DNA of 48,081 bases from Putridiphycobacter sp045107045. GTDB taxonomy: Bacteria; Bacteroidota; Bacteroidia; Flavobacteriales_D; Crocinitomicaceae. The position numbers were made by a program, and so were the translations under genes. This document shows, piece by piece, positions 1-8,552 of the stretch (positions within the stretch are counted from its first letter, which is position 1; each line of letters opens with the position of its first letter). The stretch is from assembly GCA_045107045.1 (NCBI GenBank), contig JBGCFR010000059.1, forward strand, positions 1 to 48,081. Direction: 5' to 3'. The notes beneath the pieces are model-generated. The model made no database searches, had not been told where the DNA came from, and saw only the letters and a program-made list of their open reading frames with translations.

Positions 1-731
1 ATTAAAGCGCCCATATCAAGCGAGAATACTTGTTTCGATTTTAGGTTTTCTGGTACATCACCTGAAATAATTCTATGTGCAATGCCTTCGGCAATGGCTG
101 TTTTACCAACACCCGGCTCACCAATCAGAATTGGGTTATTCTTTGTTCGTCTAGTTAGTATTTGGAGTACTCGTCTAATTTCATCATCACGACCAATTAC
201 GGGGTCTAACTTCCCGCTTTGCGCTAACTCATTTAGGTTTCGTGCAAATTTGTTAAGGGATTGATATTCATTTTCCGCTGAGGCAGAATTAACAGTATTT
301 CCATTTCGTAATTTCATAATGGCTGCTTTTAAATTGGTTTTATTAATGTTTTGATCTTTTAGCGCACTGACAATTGGATCGTTGATGCCTAAAAAGCTGT
401 ACAATAAAAGTTCAATGGAAATAAATTCATCTCCAAATTCCTTGAGATTCTTAGTTGCTTTTTGAATAATTTCATTGGCTTTACTCGAAAAGTGCATCTG
501 TCCACCTGTTACTTTAGGGTAGGATGCTATTTGTCTATCTACAATTTGCTCAATGGATTTCCAGTTGACATTTAGTTCAGTGCCAATAAATGGTAAAATA
601 TTATCGTCAACTGCTATGATGCTTTTTAATATGTGCGCTGGTTCAATGGTTTGTTGATCAAGTGCAGGCATTTTGTTTTGAACATCTTGCAGTACTTCTC
701 TGGTTTTATATGTGAATTGTTCTATGTTCAT
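1..731 (-). CDS. clpB: ATP-dependent chaperone ClpB, N-terminal part (runs off left edge)
   Basis: This is the first 243 codons of the ClpB disaggregase, an AAA+ protein that extracts polypeptides from aggregates together with DnaK. Reading the minus strand from the ATG at 731 gives the Clp N-domain (about residues 1-145, two repeats that bind substrate), then the linker and the start of nucleotide-binding domain 1. The Walker A motif GEPGVGKTAVAEG is visible about residue 207, preceded by the family signature LDPVIGRDDEIRRVLQIL. The reading frame stays open to the window edge, so the middle domain and second ATPase domain lie outside. ClpA is a possible alternative, but the linker and Walker A context are typical of ClpB. 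No clear heat-shock promoter was recognised upstream. Confidence 0.95.
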   Translation of the reverse strand, partial: MNIEQFTYKTREVLQDVQNKMPALDQQTIEPAHILKSIIAVDDNILPFIGTELNVNWKSIEQIVDRQIASYPKVTGGQMHFSSKANEIIQKATKNLKEFGDEFISIELLLYSFLGINDPIVSALKDQNINKTNLKAAIMKLRNGNTVNSASAENEYQSLNKFARNLNELAQSGKLDPVIGRDDEIRRVLQILTRRTKNNPILIGEPGVGKTAIAEGIAHRIISGDVPENLKSKQVFSLDMGAL

Positions 732-981
732 GGTGTCTTTGTTTGAAGTCAATAGCTCAAAAAGGAGTCCATTTCCAAAAAGTATTTAGAAATCAGAAAA
801 AATAGCATGAAATATTTTGTATCCCTGTAATAATGTCAGGTCTAAATGTTTTTAGAAGCCAGTTTGACAGATGATTAAGCAACTTGTTTTTTTATCTTAT
901 TGATGTTATTAAAATTATATTCGATTTTGATTAAACCTTTGGATTGATTGAGAGTCATACTAATAAACTATTAAATTAAAT

Positions 982-1284
982 ATGATGAAAAGAAAAACGA
1001 TTAAAATAATAACATTGGTTTTATGCTTAATTGCCTTCAATAATGCTAATGCCCAGTCTCGATTAAAAAAACAGGTTAAACTTTTTAATACTATCGACAC
1101 AAATTGTGATCAACGAATAAGTGCTAAGGAGTATAATCGCTATAGAATGCAAACACGCACTGTCCATGAAAAACAATTGAGAAAGCGTAATTTTTCAAGA
1201 AGCTTTTTCAAAATGGATTCCAATAGAAATGGCTTTATCGGTAAACGTGAATTTGTGACTGGAAAAGTCTCTAGCTGCCGATAA
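982..1284 (+). CDS. Small secreted EF-hand protein
   Basis: The 100-residue product starts with a Sec signal peptide (basic MMKRK, hydrophobic core, probable cleavage ANA-Q after residue 24). The mature part of about 76 residues carries two EF-hand-like calcium loops, residues 39-50 (D39, N41, D43, E50) and 79-90 (D79, N81, N83, E90), which keep the acidic or amide ligands at positions 1, 3, 5 and 12. The region between them is basic, so the mature protein is a small basic putative calcium binder of the periplasm or cell exterior. Its role is unknown. It is probably monocistronic: a hairpin terminator follows at 1309-1334. Reliance on two loops makes the EF-hand call good but calcium binding itself is inferred. 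Confidence 0.8.
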   Translation: MMKRKTIKIITLVLCLIAFNNANAQSRLKKQVKLFNTIDTNCDQRISAKEYNRYRMQTRTVHEKQLRKRNFSRSFFKMDSNRNGFIGKREFVTGKVSSCR

Positions 1285-1308
1285 GTATGTTTATTATTGC
1301 TTATAAGG

Positions 1309-1337
1309 AAAGTCATACATAAGATGACTTTTTTATT
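1309..1337 (+). terminator. Rho-independent terminator after the EF-hand gene
   Basis: Perfect 8-bp stem AAAGTCAT (1309-1316) / ATGACTTT (1324-1331) with a 7-nt loop, ending in a run of six T (1329-1334). It lies 24 nt after the EF-hand stop codon and before the hpt-adk start. Confidence 0.6.
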
Positions 1338-1436
1338 TTGAATAGGATAGAATCTTCTTTTCTGTGTCATAAGAAGAGTTTGGCTGATTTTCGCATTCTT
1401 TCCTAAATATGTCCTCAAAATCAATAATTTTGTGGG

Positions 1437-2555
1437 ATGATCCAATCCATCAAGCTTCAGGATAAATTTTTTAGCCCTTTTATTTCAGAAGAAGAGATAG
1501 TAGAGTGCATTAGCCATTTAGCTAAAGACATTAATAAAGACTTTATTGGCCAGAAACCAATATTTTTAATTGTGTTGAAAGGTGCATTTATGTTTGGTTC
1601 TGAGCTTTTGAAAAGAATTGATCTAGAATGTGAGATTAAATTCATCCAATTAGCTTCTTATAAAGGGATCTCATCATCAAATGAAGTGAAATTAATTACG
1701 GACTTACCAGCAGACTTGATGGGAAGAGATGTGATTATTGTAGAGGATATAGTGGATACAGGACAGACTATTGAAATGCTGACAAACCAATTGAAGGTTT
1801 TGAAAGTGAAGTCGTTTTCTGTGGCTACATTATTACTGAAACCAAGTGTCTACAAAAAAAATATTAAGATTGACTATATCGGTTTAGAAATTCCGAATAC
1901 CTTTGTAGTTGGTTTTGGACTTGATTACAATCAATTGGGTCGGAACCTCACAGACTTATATAAATTAGAAGAAGAAAGCATGTTGAATATTGTTTTATTT
2001 GGACCTCCAGGCGCAGGGAAAGGCACACAGGCAGTCAGATTAGTAGAGAAGTATAACCTTTACCATTTATCAACTGGTGACGTTTTTAGAGCTAATATAA
2101 AAGGCGAAACAGAGCTTGGGGTATTAGCGAAAAGCTATATGGACAAGGGCCATTTGGTTCCAGATGAAGTAACGATTAAAATGTTAGAGAGTGAAGTAGA
2201 AAAGAATCCAGACGCTAAAGGCTTTATTTTTGATGGCTTTCCTAGAACTACTATTCAAGCTGAAGCTTTGGAGACGTTTTTATCTAAAAGGAATACAACC
2301 ATTCAATTAATGCTAGCCTTAGCGGTGGACGAAGATGAATTGGTAAAGCGTCTACTAAATAGAGCAAAGGATAGCGGAAGAGCAGATGATGCAGATGAGA
2401 GTATTGTAAGAAATAGAATTTCAGTTTACAATGACCAAACAGCAGTGGTGGCTGATTATTATTCGAAAGATGATAAACATGTTGCTATTGATGGAGTAGG
2501 TTCGGTTGACGAGATTACAACTCGTTTGTTTAATGCCATAGATAACTCAAAATAA
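1437..2555 (+). CDS. adk: Fused hypoxanthine phosphoribosyltransferase / adenylate kinase
   Basis: One 372-residue reading frame contains two enzymes of purine metabolism. Residues 1 to about 178 are a hypoxanthine phosphoribosyltransferase with the PRPP-binding signature at 99-111 (E103, D104, D107, T108, G109); it would make IMP or GMP from the base and PRPP. Residues 182-372 are adenylate kinase (2 AMP-ADP interconversion): P-loop GPPGAGKGT at 189-197, the AMP-binding STGDVFR and DGFPRT segments, and a short LID with GRADDADESIVRNR and no zinc cysteines. An in-frame ATG lies exactly at the domain junction (1980), so a separate Adk could also be initiated, though no obvious ribosome-binding site precedes it. 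This domain pairing is, to my knowledge, known from Flavobacteriia. The ATG at 1437 follows a TAnnTTTG box by only 4 nt. Confidence 0.95.
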   Translation: MIQSIKLQDKFFSPFISEEEIVECISHLAKDINKDFIGQKPIFLIVLKGAFMFGSELLKRIDLECEIKFIQLASYKGISSSNEVKLITDLPADLMGRDVIIVEDIVDTGQTIEMLTNQLKVLKVKSFSVATLLLKPSVYKKNIKIDYIGLEIPNTFVVGFGLDYNQLGRNLTDLYKLEEESMLNIVLFGPPGAGKGTQAVRLVEKYNLYHLSTGDVFRANIKGETELGVLAKSYMDKGHLVPDEVTIKMLESEVEKNPDAKGFIFDGFPRTTIQAEALETFLSKRNTTIQLMLALAVDEDELVKRLLNRAKDSGRADDADESIVRNRISVYNDQTAVVADYYSKDDKHVAIDGVGSVDEITTRLFNAIDNSK

Positions 2556-2589
2556 TATAATTAATATCATTTCGGCTGAAGCCGATTTT

Positions 2590-2624
2590 CACCTTCTGGC
2601 TGTGTGGTCAGGAGGTGTTTTTTT
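2590..2624 (+). terminator. Rho-independent terminator between adk and obgE
   Basis: 9-bp stem with one G-T pair, CACCTTCTG (2590-2598) / CAGGAGGTG (2609-2617), followed directly by seven T (2618-2624). A smaller GC hairpin TCGGC-TGAA-GCCGA lies just upstream at 2572-2585. The T-run ends 11 nt before the obgE start codon, so obgE needs either read-through or initiation inside this element. Confidence 0.8.
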
Positions 2625-2635
2625 AAATAAAAGAC

Positions 2636-3616
2636 ATGTCAAATTTTATTGATTACGTAAAAATACATTGCAAATCGGGGAGAGGTGGACCAGGATCAAT
2701 GTATATGCGCCGTGAAAAATATATTCCAAAAGGTGGTCCGGCTGGAGGTGATGGTGGACGAGGTGGACATGTAATTTTAAAAGGTAATAAGCAATTATGG
2801 ACCCTACTGCCTCTTAAATATCGAAAACATATTAAGGCTACACATGGTGATCCTGGAGGTAAAAATCAAAGTTCTGGAAAGGATGGTGAAGATCAGATTG
2901 TTGAGGTACCATTAGGAACCATTGCCAAGGATGCTGAAACTGGTGAAGTATTATTTGAAATTTCTGAAGATGGTGAAGAGCGAATTTTGATGCAAGGTGG
3001 AAAAGGTGGCTTAGGCAATGTACACTTTAAAACTTCTGTAAATCAGACGCCACGCTATGCGCAACCTGGTATCCCAGAAAGTGAGGGTTGGATTATATTG
3101 GAATTAAAAGTTTTAGCTGACGTTGGGTTAGTTGGTTTTCCAAACGCAGGGAAATCAACTTTGTTATCCGTTTTAAGTGCTGCAAAACCAGAAATTGCAA
3201 ACTATCCTTTTACTACATTAACACCTAACTTAGGCATTGTTTCGTACCGTGACCATCAGTCATTTATTATGGCTGATATACCCGGAATTATCGAAGGGGC
3301 ACACGAAGGTAAAGGACTTGGTTTACGTTTCTTGCGTCATATTGAACGAAATTCACTATTACTGTTTTTAGTGCCAGCTGACGCTGAGGATATCAAAAAA
3401 GAATATGAAATTTTAGTAAACGAACTCCAACGTTTTAATCCTGATCTACTAGATAAACCAAAACTATTGGCTATTTCAAAATCCGATATGCTTGATGATG
3501 AGTTAAAAGCAGAAATGGAATTGGATTTACCTGATGTTCCCTATTTATTTATTTCTTCCGTGGCTCAGCAGAATTTGGTAGAGTTGAAAGACATGATTTG
3601 GAAATATTTGCAGTGA
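2636..3616 (+). CDS. obgE: GTPase Obg (ribosome assembly)
   Basis: Obg/CgtA is an essential GTPase that associates with the 50S subunit and takes part in ribosome maturation and stress control. The 326-residue product has the glycine-rich Obg fold (about residues 1-158, with many GG turns such as GGPAGGDGGRGG) followed by the G domain: G1 GFPNAGKST at about 167-175, G3 DIPGIIEGAHEGKGLG, G4 SKSD (in place of the usual NKxD) and a G5-like ISSVAQ. There is no C-terminal OCT domain, so the protein is shorter than the Bacillus form, as is usual in Bacteroidota. It starts only 11 nt after a terminator T-run, behind adk. Confidence 0.97.
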   Translation: MSNFIDYVKIHCKSGRGGPGSMYMRREKYIPKGGPAGGDGGRGGHVILKGNKQLWTLLPLKYRKHIKATHGDPGGKNQSSGKDGEDQIVEVPLGTIAKDAETGEVLFEISEDGEERILMQGGKGGLGNVHFKTSVNQTPRYAQPGIPESEGWIILELKVLADVGLVGFPNAGKSTLLSVLSAAKPEIANYPFTTLTPNLGIVSYRDHQSFIMADIPGIIEGAHEGKGLGLRFLRHIERNSLLLFLVPADAEDIKKEYEILVNELQRFNPDLLDKPKLLAISKSDMLDDELKAEMELDLPDVPYLFISSVAQQNLVELKDMIWKYLQ

Positions 3617-3767
3617 TAGAATGTAAAGTCCTTTCATTAGTATTGTCGAGGAGTCAGCTAAATAATTTGTATTTCAATTTAGTGAAGTTTGAATCAAAAT
3701 CTTTCAGAATGATTGCTGTGACTAAAAAACCGTTATCTTATAACAAAATTTTTTAAATTACTATTTT

Positions 3768-4490
3768 ATGGGATTGAAGGATAGATTTAAAGGAGGTGTA
3801 AAATCAATTGTGCGTAAACGCTTGCTATTCGAATTTTTATCTGTTTTTTTTGCTGTTGTTTCTGCTTATGGTCTTAAAAACTGGTACGATTACAAACGAG
3901 ATGCTTTTTCTGAGGAGAAAATATTGATGGAAATTAATAAGGGACTCTCAAAAGATCTTTTTGATATTAAATCGAATGTAAGGGGCCATGATGGTGGTTT
4001 GCGTGCTTGTAAAGTTTTCAACAAGATAATTCAAGGATTCAATTATGAAGGCGATTCATTAGGAGACTACTATTCTAATTTGACAAGAGATTTTATTAAT
4101 GCGCAAAACATTGCCGGTTATACAACTTTGAAATCTAAAGGTTTAGAATTAGTTGATAATGATAGGTTAAGACAGGAGATTATTTCAATTTACGAATATG
4201 ATTATAATACATTAAGAAAGTTTGAAGAAGAGTATGAAGAAATGCAATTTCATAAAAGTTATTTCAATACTTTAAATAACATTCTAGCACCAAATTTTGT
4301 ATTTAGTAGTTCGGGTAAAATTGAAGCCATCAAATATCCGCTTCAAATTAGTGAATCAGACAGAAACATTGTGAGGTCCGTCATTCTTAAAATTTATACT
4401 AATCGCTTGTTTATAAAACAATACTACAAACAGCTTGAATATAAACTGAAGCATTTAAGAATTAGTATTGAGTCTGAATTAGGGGAATAA
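3768..4490 (+). CDS. Single-pass membrane protein, DUF6090-like
   Basis: The 240-residue product has a basic N-terminus, one predicted transmembrane helix at about residues 20-38 ending in LKNWYDYKRD, and then a long soluble, charged, mostly helical part. The order short basic tail, TM helix, NW motif, charged helix with EEKILMEINKGLSKDL matches the family called DUF6090 as I remember it from Bacteroidota (helix ending in NNWNE followed by a helical domain). No enzymatic motif is visible and the function is unknown. It stands alone between obgE and a bidirectional terminator that it shares with the convergent gene downstream. Confidence 0.6.
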   Translation: MGLKDRFKGGVKSIVRKRLLFEFLSVFFAVVSAYGLKNWYDYKRDAFSEEKILMEINKGLSKDLFDIKSNVRGHDGGLRACKVFNKIIQGFNYEGDSLGDYYSNLTRDFINAQNIAGYTTLKSKGLELVDNDRLRQEIISIYEYDYNTLRKFEEEYEEMQFHKSYFNTLNNILAPNFVFSSSGKIEAIKYPLQISESDRNIVRSVILKIYTNRLFIKQYYKQLEYKLKHLRISIESELGE

Positions 4491-4502
4491 GTAATCAAAA
4501 AA

Positions 4503-4531
4503 GCCCTCTTAGAGTTAAGAAGGCATTTTTT
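4503..4531. terminator. Bidirectional terminator between convergent genes
   Basis: Stem GCCCTCTTA (4503-4511) / TAAGAAGGC (4516-4524) with one C-A mismatch and loop GAGT, flanked by an A-run on the left (4497-4502) and six T on the right (4526-4531). It can therefore stop transcription from both the DUF6090-like gene (+) and the T9SS-tailed gene (-). Confidence 0.75.
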
Positions 4532-4545
4532 ACAAATGTTAAGTA

Positions 4546-5526
4546 TTATTCTACAACTAGTTTTTGACTAAACACTTCTTCTCCACTTCTGATATGGATT
4601 AAATAAGTGCCTTTGGAAAGCTTAGATAGGTTAATGTCTTCAGCATGTACACCAACAATTTCTCCAAGTTGAATGTCTTGAATAATCTGCCCTTTTAGGT
4701 TAGTTATTTGAATTGAAGTTAATGCTTTATTTTCTAGATTAAATTGTATTTGTGTAGAGTTATTTGCAGGGTTTGGAAATAATTTCAAGTCTACATTTGA
4801 GCGTTGATTTAAACTTTTTTTACTTGCTTGTTCAACTGATTCGTATATATCTGATACAATTACTAATGTCAAATCCGGTATGTCTTCATTTAAATTTTCA
4901 GTCATTATTCTATGAGACCCATCACCTTCAATTATTGTATCCATTATCATCACTTTTTTAATAAATACATCTTCTGTTGAATGACCATCTGATATACTTT
5001 TAACCATGCTGTCAATGTTAATACCTAGACTTTCTAAATCTACATCAGATTCAATATGACGAATCACTTTAATTTCCTCATTTGCGGCTTTACTTTCTGA
5101 TCCATGAGAATGATCAATTCTAATGACTTTTAGTTCAACATCTGAATTAATTTCATGCTCACCATCATATTTTTTAATAAATACATTTTCTGTTGAATGA
5201 TCATCAGTAACACTTCTAATAATGCTATCAATATTGATACTATTACCTTCTATATCGTTGTCAGATTCAATATGACGAATCACCCTAACTTCTTTTTTCT
5301 CTGAACTATCAGATTTGTCAGAGCCATTTATTTGAATCACTTTGATATCAGAATCAAAGTCCGTTTCGAATCGTTCAATTTTAAGGTTACTATCCTCCGA
5401 TTGATAAGTCCCATTGTTCAGTTCTATAATTTGAATTTCCTTGGTATTTTCAGTTTCCATTAAAACAGAAATTGCCGGCATATTATTTTTATAAATATTG
5501 TCTTTTAAAAGTGATGCTATTTTCAT
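4546..5526 (-). CDS. Repeat protein with T9SS sorting domain but no signal peptide
   Basis: The 326-residue acidic protein ends in a type A T9SS sorting domain (residues about 246-326: KLFPNPANNS, then ITNLKGQI, LSKGTYLIHI and the terminal KLVVE), the address that sends Bacteroidota proteins to the cell surface or medium. Before it are two tandem units of about 62-65 residues (58-119 and 127-191); each contains VIRHIESD, an NIDS core and DHSTE/GHSTE followed by VFIKK. Unexpectedly the N-terminus (MKIASLLKDNIYKNN) has no hydrophobic core, and the frame upstream meets a stop at 5542-5544 with no other start between, so no Sec signal peptide is coded. The protein could be a decayed export cargo, or lack a 5' piece lost by rearrangement. 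Function unknown. Confidence 0.8.
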   Translation of the reverse strand: MKIASLLKDNIYKNNMPAISVLMETENTKEIQIIELNNGTYQSEDSNLKIERFETDFDSDIKVIQINGSDKSDSSEKKEVRVIRHIESDNDIEGNSINIDSIIRSVTDDHSTENVFIKKYDGEHEINSDVELKVIRIDHSHGSESKAANEEIKVIRHIESDVDLESLGINIDSMVKSISDGHSTEDVFIKKVMIMDTIIEGDGSHRIMTENLNEDIPDLTLVIVSDIYESVEQASKKSLNQRSNVDLKLFPNPANNSTQIQFNLENKALTSIQITNLKGQIIQDIQLGEIVGVHAEDINLSKLSKGTYLIHIRSGEEVFSQKLVVE

Positions 5527-5708
5527 AATTTCAGTATTGTGTTAAAAACAAAATTATAATGTTAGTTCATTAAATATTTTAAAAACAGTATGATATTAGT
5601 CAGTTAACATAATAGCTTCTTTTTTAAGTTATTATATCATACTATTGTGAATAGTAACTTTTATTTTTTGACTTAATAAAAAATCGTAATTTTATTGAAA
5701 AGATATTT

Positions 5709-6044
5709 ATGAAAAATTTTTTACTGATTTATCATTCACCAGCTGAAGCTACAACTCAGATGGCAAATTTCACTCCAGAAGAACAAGCAGAAGGTATGAA
5801 ACCTTGGATGGCATGGAAAGAGAAAATGGGTAGCCGTTTAGTCGATTTGGGCACACCAATGACTGGTTTGTGCAGAATGAATCCAGACGGTTCAGAAGTA
5901 AGTTTAAGTACCGAGGCCTCAGGATACTCTATAGTTCAAGCCAATAGCCTTGATGATGCTAAATTATTACTAAAAGGTCACCCACATTTGCAATGGTCTG
6001 ATAAGGCAGGGATAGAAATATTCGAATGCCACGCAATGAATTGA
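5709..6044 (+). CDS. YCII-related (YciI/DGPF) domain protein
   Basis: The 111-residue product is a single small alpha+beta domain of the YCII-related superfamily. It begins with the strand MKNFLLIYHSP, has the conserved mid-part KMGSRLVDLGTPM and the final SGYSIVQANSLDDAKLLLKGHPHL segment that in this family packs as a ferredoxin-like dimer. Members are often stand-alone enzymes of unknown substrate or partners of ECF sigma factors; no sigma gene lies next to it here. It is monocistronic, divergent from the T9SS-tailed gene and convergent with the S9 peptidase gene. Confidence 0.75.
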   Translation: MKNFLLIYHSPAEATTQMANFTPEEQAEGMKPWMAWKEKMGSRLVDLGTPMTGLCRMNPDGSEVSLSTEASGYSIVQANSLDDAKLLLKGHPHLQWSDKAGIEIFECHAMN

Positions 6045-6077
6045 TTGATAGTTAGTTTTTTACAGATTTAGCAGTGT

Positions 6078-8507
6078 CTAGTTTTTAGTATCCATAGGTT
6101 TCTTGTTTTTAACATATTTCTCTAGCCATTGATCCTGTTCCCATAATAAATGAAGAATGCTTTCTTTGGATCTATAACCATGACTTTCTTTTGGTAGCAT
6201 GACCAGGCGAACAGTTGCTCCTAGACCCTTTAAAGCATTAAAATAACGTTCGCTTTGCATAGGGTAGGTGCCTGAATTATTATCTGCTTCTCCATGAACA
6301 AGTAATAATGGATGCTTCATTTTATCTGCATGCATAAAAGGTGACATTGTATTGTAAACTTCTGGAGATTCCCAGTAATTGCGTTCTTCATTTTGAAATC
6401 CAAATGGAGTTAGGGTTCTATTATAGGCTCCACTTCTGGCTATTCCTGCTGCAAATAAATCAGAATGTGACAATAAGTTGGCAACCATAAAAGCACCATA
6501 ACTATGTCCTCCAACGGCTACTTTATTTCTGTCAATATAACCTAAGTTATCAACAGCGTCAATTGCAGCTTTTGCATTTGCAACCAATTGTTCTCTGAAG
6601 GAATCGTTAGGTTGATCATCTCCTTCTCCTACTATTGGAAAAGAGGCATCATCTAAAACAGCATATCCCCTCGTCACCCAATAAATCATTGAACCATAAT
6701 AAGGGTAAGTAAATTCATTTGGGTTTTTTGTGCTTTGGCTAGCACTCGACTTGTCTTTAAATTCAGCAGGGTAGGCCCACATTATCATTGGTACCTTTTC
6801 TTTGCTACTTTTGTCATAACCTGCGGGCAGGTATAATGTCCCTGAAAGCTCTAAACCATCTTCTCGTTTATATTTAATGACTTCTTTATGTATATTTTGA
6901 ATACTAATAAAAGGGTTTGCAAAGGAAGTGAGTTGAGTGAGTTGATTATTTTTTAAATTTCGCAAATAGTAGTTTGGATAGTCTTGAGCTGATTCAATTC
7001 TAACCATTAATTCATCCTTTTTTGGATCATAGTTTCTTAAGTCTTCAATTTTATCTGTATAAGATGACTGATAGATTCTTTTCGTTTTATTACTTTTCAA
7101 ATTAAGTTCATCAACAAAAGGAAATTGTCCTTTGTCACTGAATCCATCACCAATAAGGAAAGCATTTCCACTAATTAAAGTCAACACTGAACTTCCCATT
7201 TCATTCCTTTCGGTAACAAATGAGCCAGGGTCGCTATATCTATCCTGATAATTTCGATCAATAATTTTGATTGGTTCTACTGAAGCATCAGATGGATTAA
7301 AGATGTAAGATTTAGTATTTCTAGTATTCCACCAGTAATCATGAGCAATTGCAATTGAATTATTGCCCCACTCAATATCATAAAATCGTCCAATGGTTTT
7401 TAAAATGCTTTTATCTCCAGACTTAAATGGAGGTGCTAATTCAAACAATTCATCTCTAAAATCTACTTTCTTTTCAGGGTCACCATCATCTAAAGCCATT
7501 ACATACACTAGTACTGAAGGCTTGTCACTTCTCCATCTAAAACTTCTTTTACCCGTTTTAACTGCCATAAAACCTTTTGGGAGGTCTTCGATTAATGGCA
7601 CTTCGTTAACAGTTTCTATTTTTTTACCTTCTTTTGAATAAACAACGGTTTTTAAGGGAAAACGTCGATAAGGGACCAAATACGAAAAAGGTTTACCAAC
7701 TGTATTGACTAATACATAATTGCCATCTGGAGAGAAGCTAATAGAAGTATAAATGTCTGTGCTTAACCATTTTTCTTTTTTTCCATCAAGTGATACTTTG
7801 TATAATTCGGAAAGGGCAAGCTGTTCAAAATTATGTTCATCATTCTTATTTTTTAATAAATCTTGATAGGTTCTATTTTGAGCCTTTTTACCATCATTTA
7901 CAGAAATTGTTGGGCCAACTGGTACAGCTGTTTTTGTATCGATTAAAGGTTTCTTGTTGTTCGGAATTGTTTTTACTAATATGGATTTGCCATCTTCAAA
8001 CCAATTAATTACATCACCTATATTAGAATTAATATTAGCGTTAGTTAATTTTTTGATTGTAGCATTGACAACATCAAGAACCCAAATTTCTACACCATTT
8101 TCAGTAGTATTGGTTAGCGCTAATTTACTTTGGTCAGGAGACCATTTAAAGTTGGTTAATTTTGGATTCTCTGGTAATCCTTTTACTTGTATTACCTCAC
8201 CTTTATTATTTAAATAATTAATTTTTATATTGTTGAAGTAGGTGACACGGCTGCCAATATTTGTTTTAGGATTTATTCTTAAACCACCTAATCTCAGTTC
8301 TTCTTGCGACAGTTCTTCAATAGATTTATAAGCATCTCTAAATAGCATGATCATATGCGTCTTACTATCGTCCAAAAAAATGCTAGGGGCCCTGGGCACA
8401 TCCACTAAATCTAATATCTCTTGTGGCGGTTTTTGATAAGTAATCCTTTCTTGAGCATTAATATTTGTTGTGATTAGCACAAGAATTAAATAAAGAATTG
8501 TTTTCAT
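6078..8507 (-). CDS. Secreted S9-family prolyl oligopeptidase-like serine peptidase
   Basis: The 809-residue protein has a signal peptide (cleavage near INA-Q, residue 18/19), a beta-propeller-like N-terminal region with WSPDQSKL and FSPDGNY blades, and a C-terminal alpha/beta hydrolase. The catalytic triad is readable: S669 in GGHSYGAF, D742 in HGEADN and H776 in ESHGY. Length and order fit the periplasmic S9 peptidases of Bacteroidota that resemble the plant chloroplast glutamyl endopeptidase. It probably trims peptides taken up or made in the periplasm; the exact specificity cannot be read. It lies 45 nt downstream of the GNAT gene on the same strand and may be co-transcribed. Confidence 0.93.
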   Translation of the reverse strand: MKTILYLILVLITTNINAQERITYQKPPQEILDLVDVPRAPSIFLDDSKTHMIMLFRDAYKSIEELSQEELRLGGLRINPKTNIGSRVTYFNNIKINYLNNKGEVIQVKGLPENPKLTNFKWSPDQSKLALTNTTENGVEIWVLDVVNATIKKLTNANINSNIGDVINWFEDGKSILVKTIPNNKKPLIDTKTAVPVGPTISVNDGKKAQNRTYQDLLKNKNDEHNFEQLALSELYKVSLDGKKEKWLSTDIYTSISFSPDGNYVLVNTVGKPFSYLVPYRRFPLKTVVYSKEGKKIETVNEVPLIEDLPKGFMAVKTGKRSFRWRSDKPSVLVYVMALDDGDPEKKVDFRDELFELAPPFKSGDKSILKTIGRFYDIEWGNNSIAIAHDYWWNTRNTKSYIFNPSDASVEPIKIIDRNYQDRYSDPGSFVTERNEMGSSVLTLISGNAFLIGDGFSDKGQFPFVDELNLKSNKTKRIYQSSYTDKIEDLRNYDPKKDELMVRIESAQDYPNYYLRNLKNNQLTQLTSFANPFISIQNIHKEVIKYKREDGLELSGTLYLPAGYDKSSKEKVPMIMWAYPAEFKDKSSASQSTKNPNEFTYPYYGSMIYWVTRGYAVLDDASFPIVGEGDDQPNDSFREQLVANAKAAIDAVDNLGYIDRNKVAVGGHSYGAFMVANLLSHSDLFAAGIARSGAYNRTLTPFGFQNEERNYWESPEVYNTMSPFMHADKMKHPLLLVHGEADNNSGTYPMQSERYFNALKGLGATVRLVMLPKESHGYRSKESILHLLWEQDQWLEKYVKNKKPMDTKN

Positions 8508-8552
8508 AGTTTTAGATTTTTGTTGGTGGTAATGTATGTATGCTTATGAGAA

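Noticed and set aside
82..264. 60-codon + strand ORF
   Set aside because: Antisense shadow of clpB; the minus strand frame has clear ClpB motifs.
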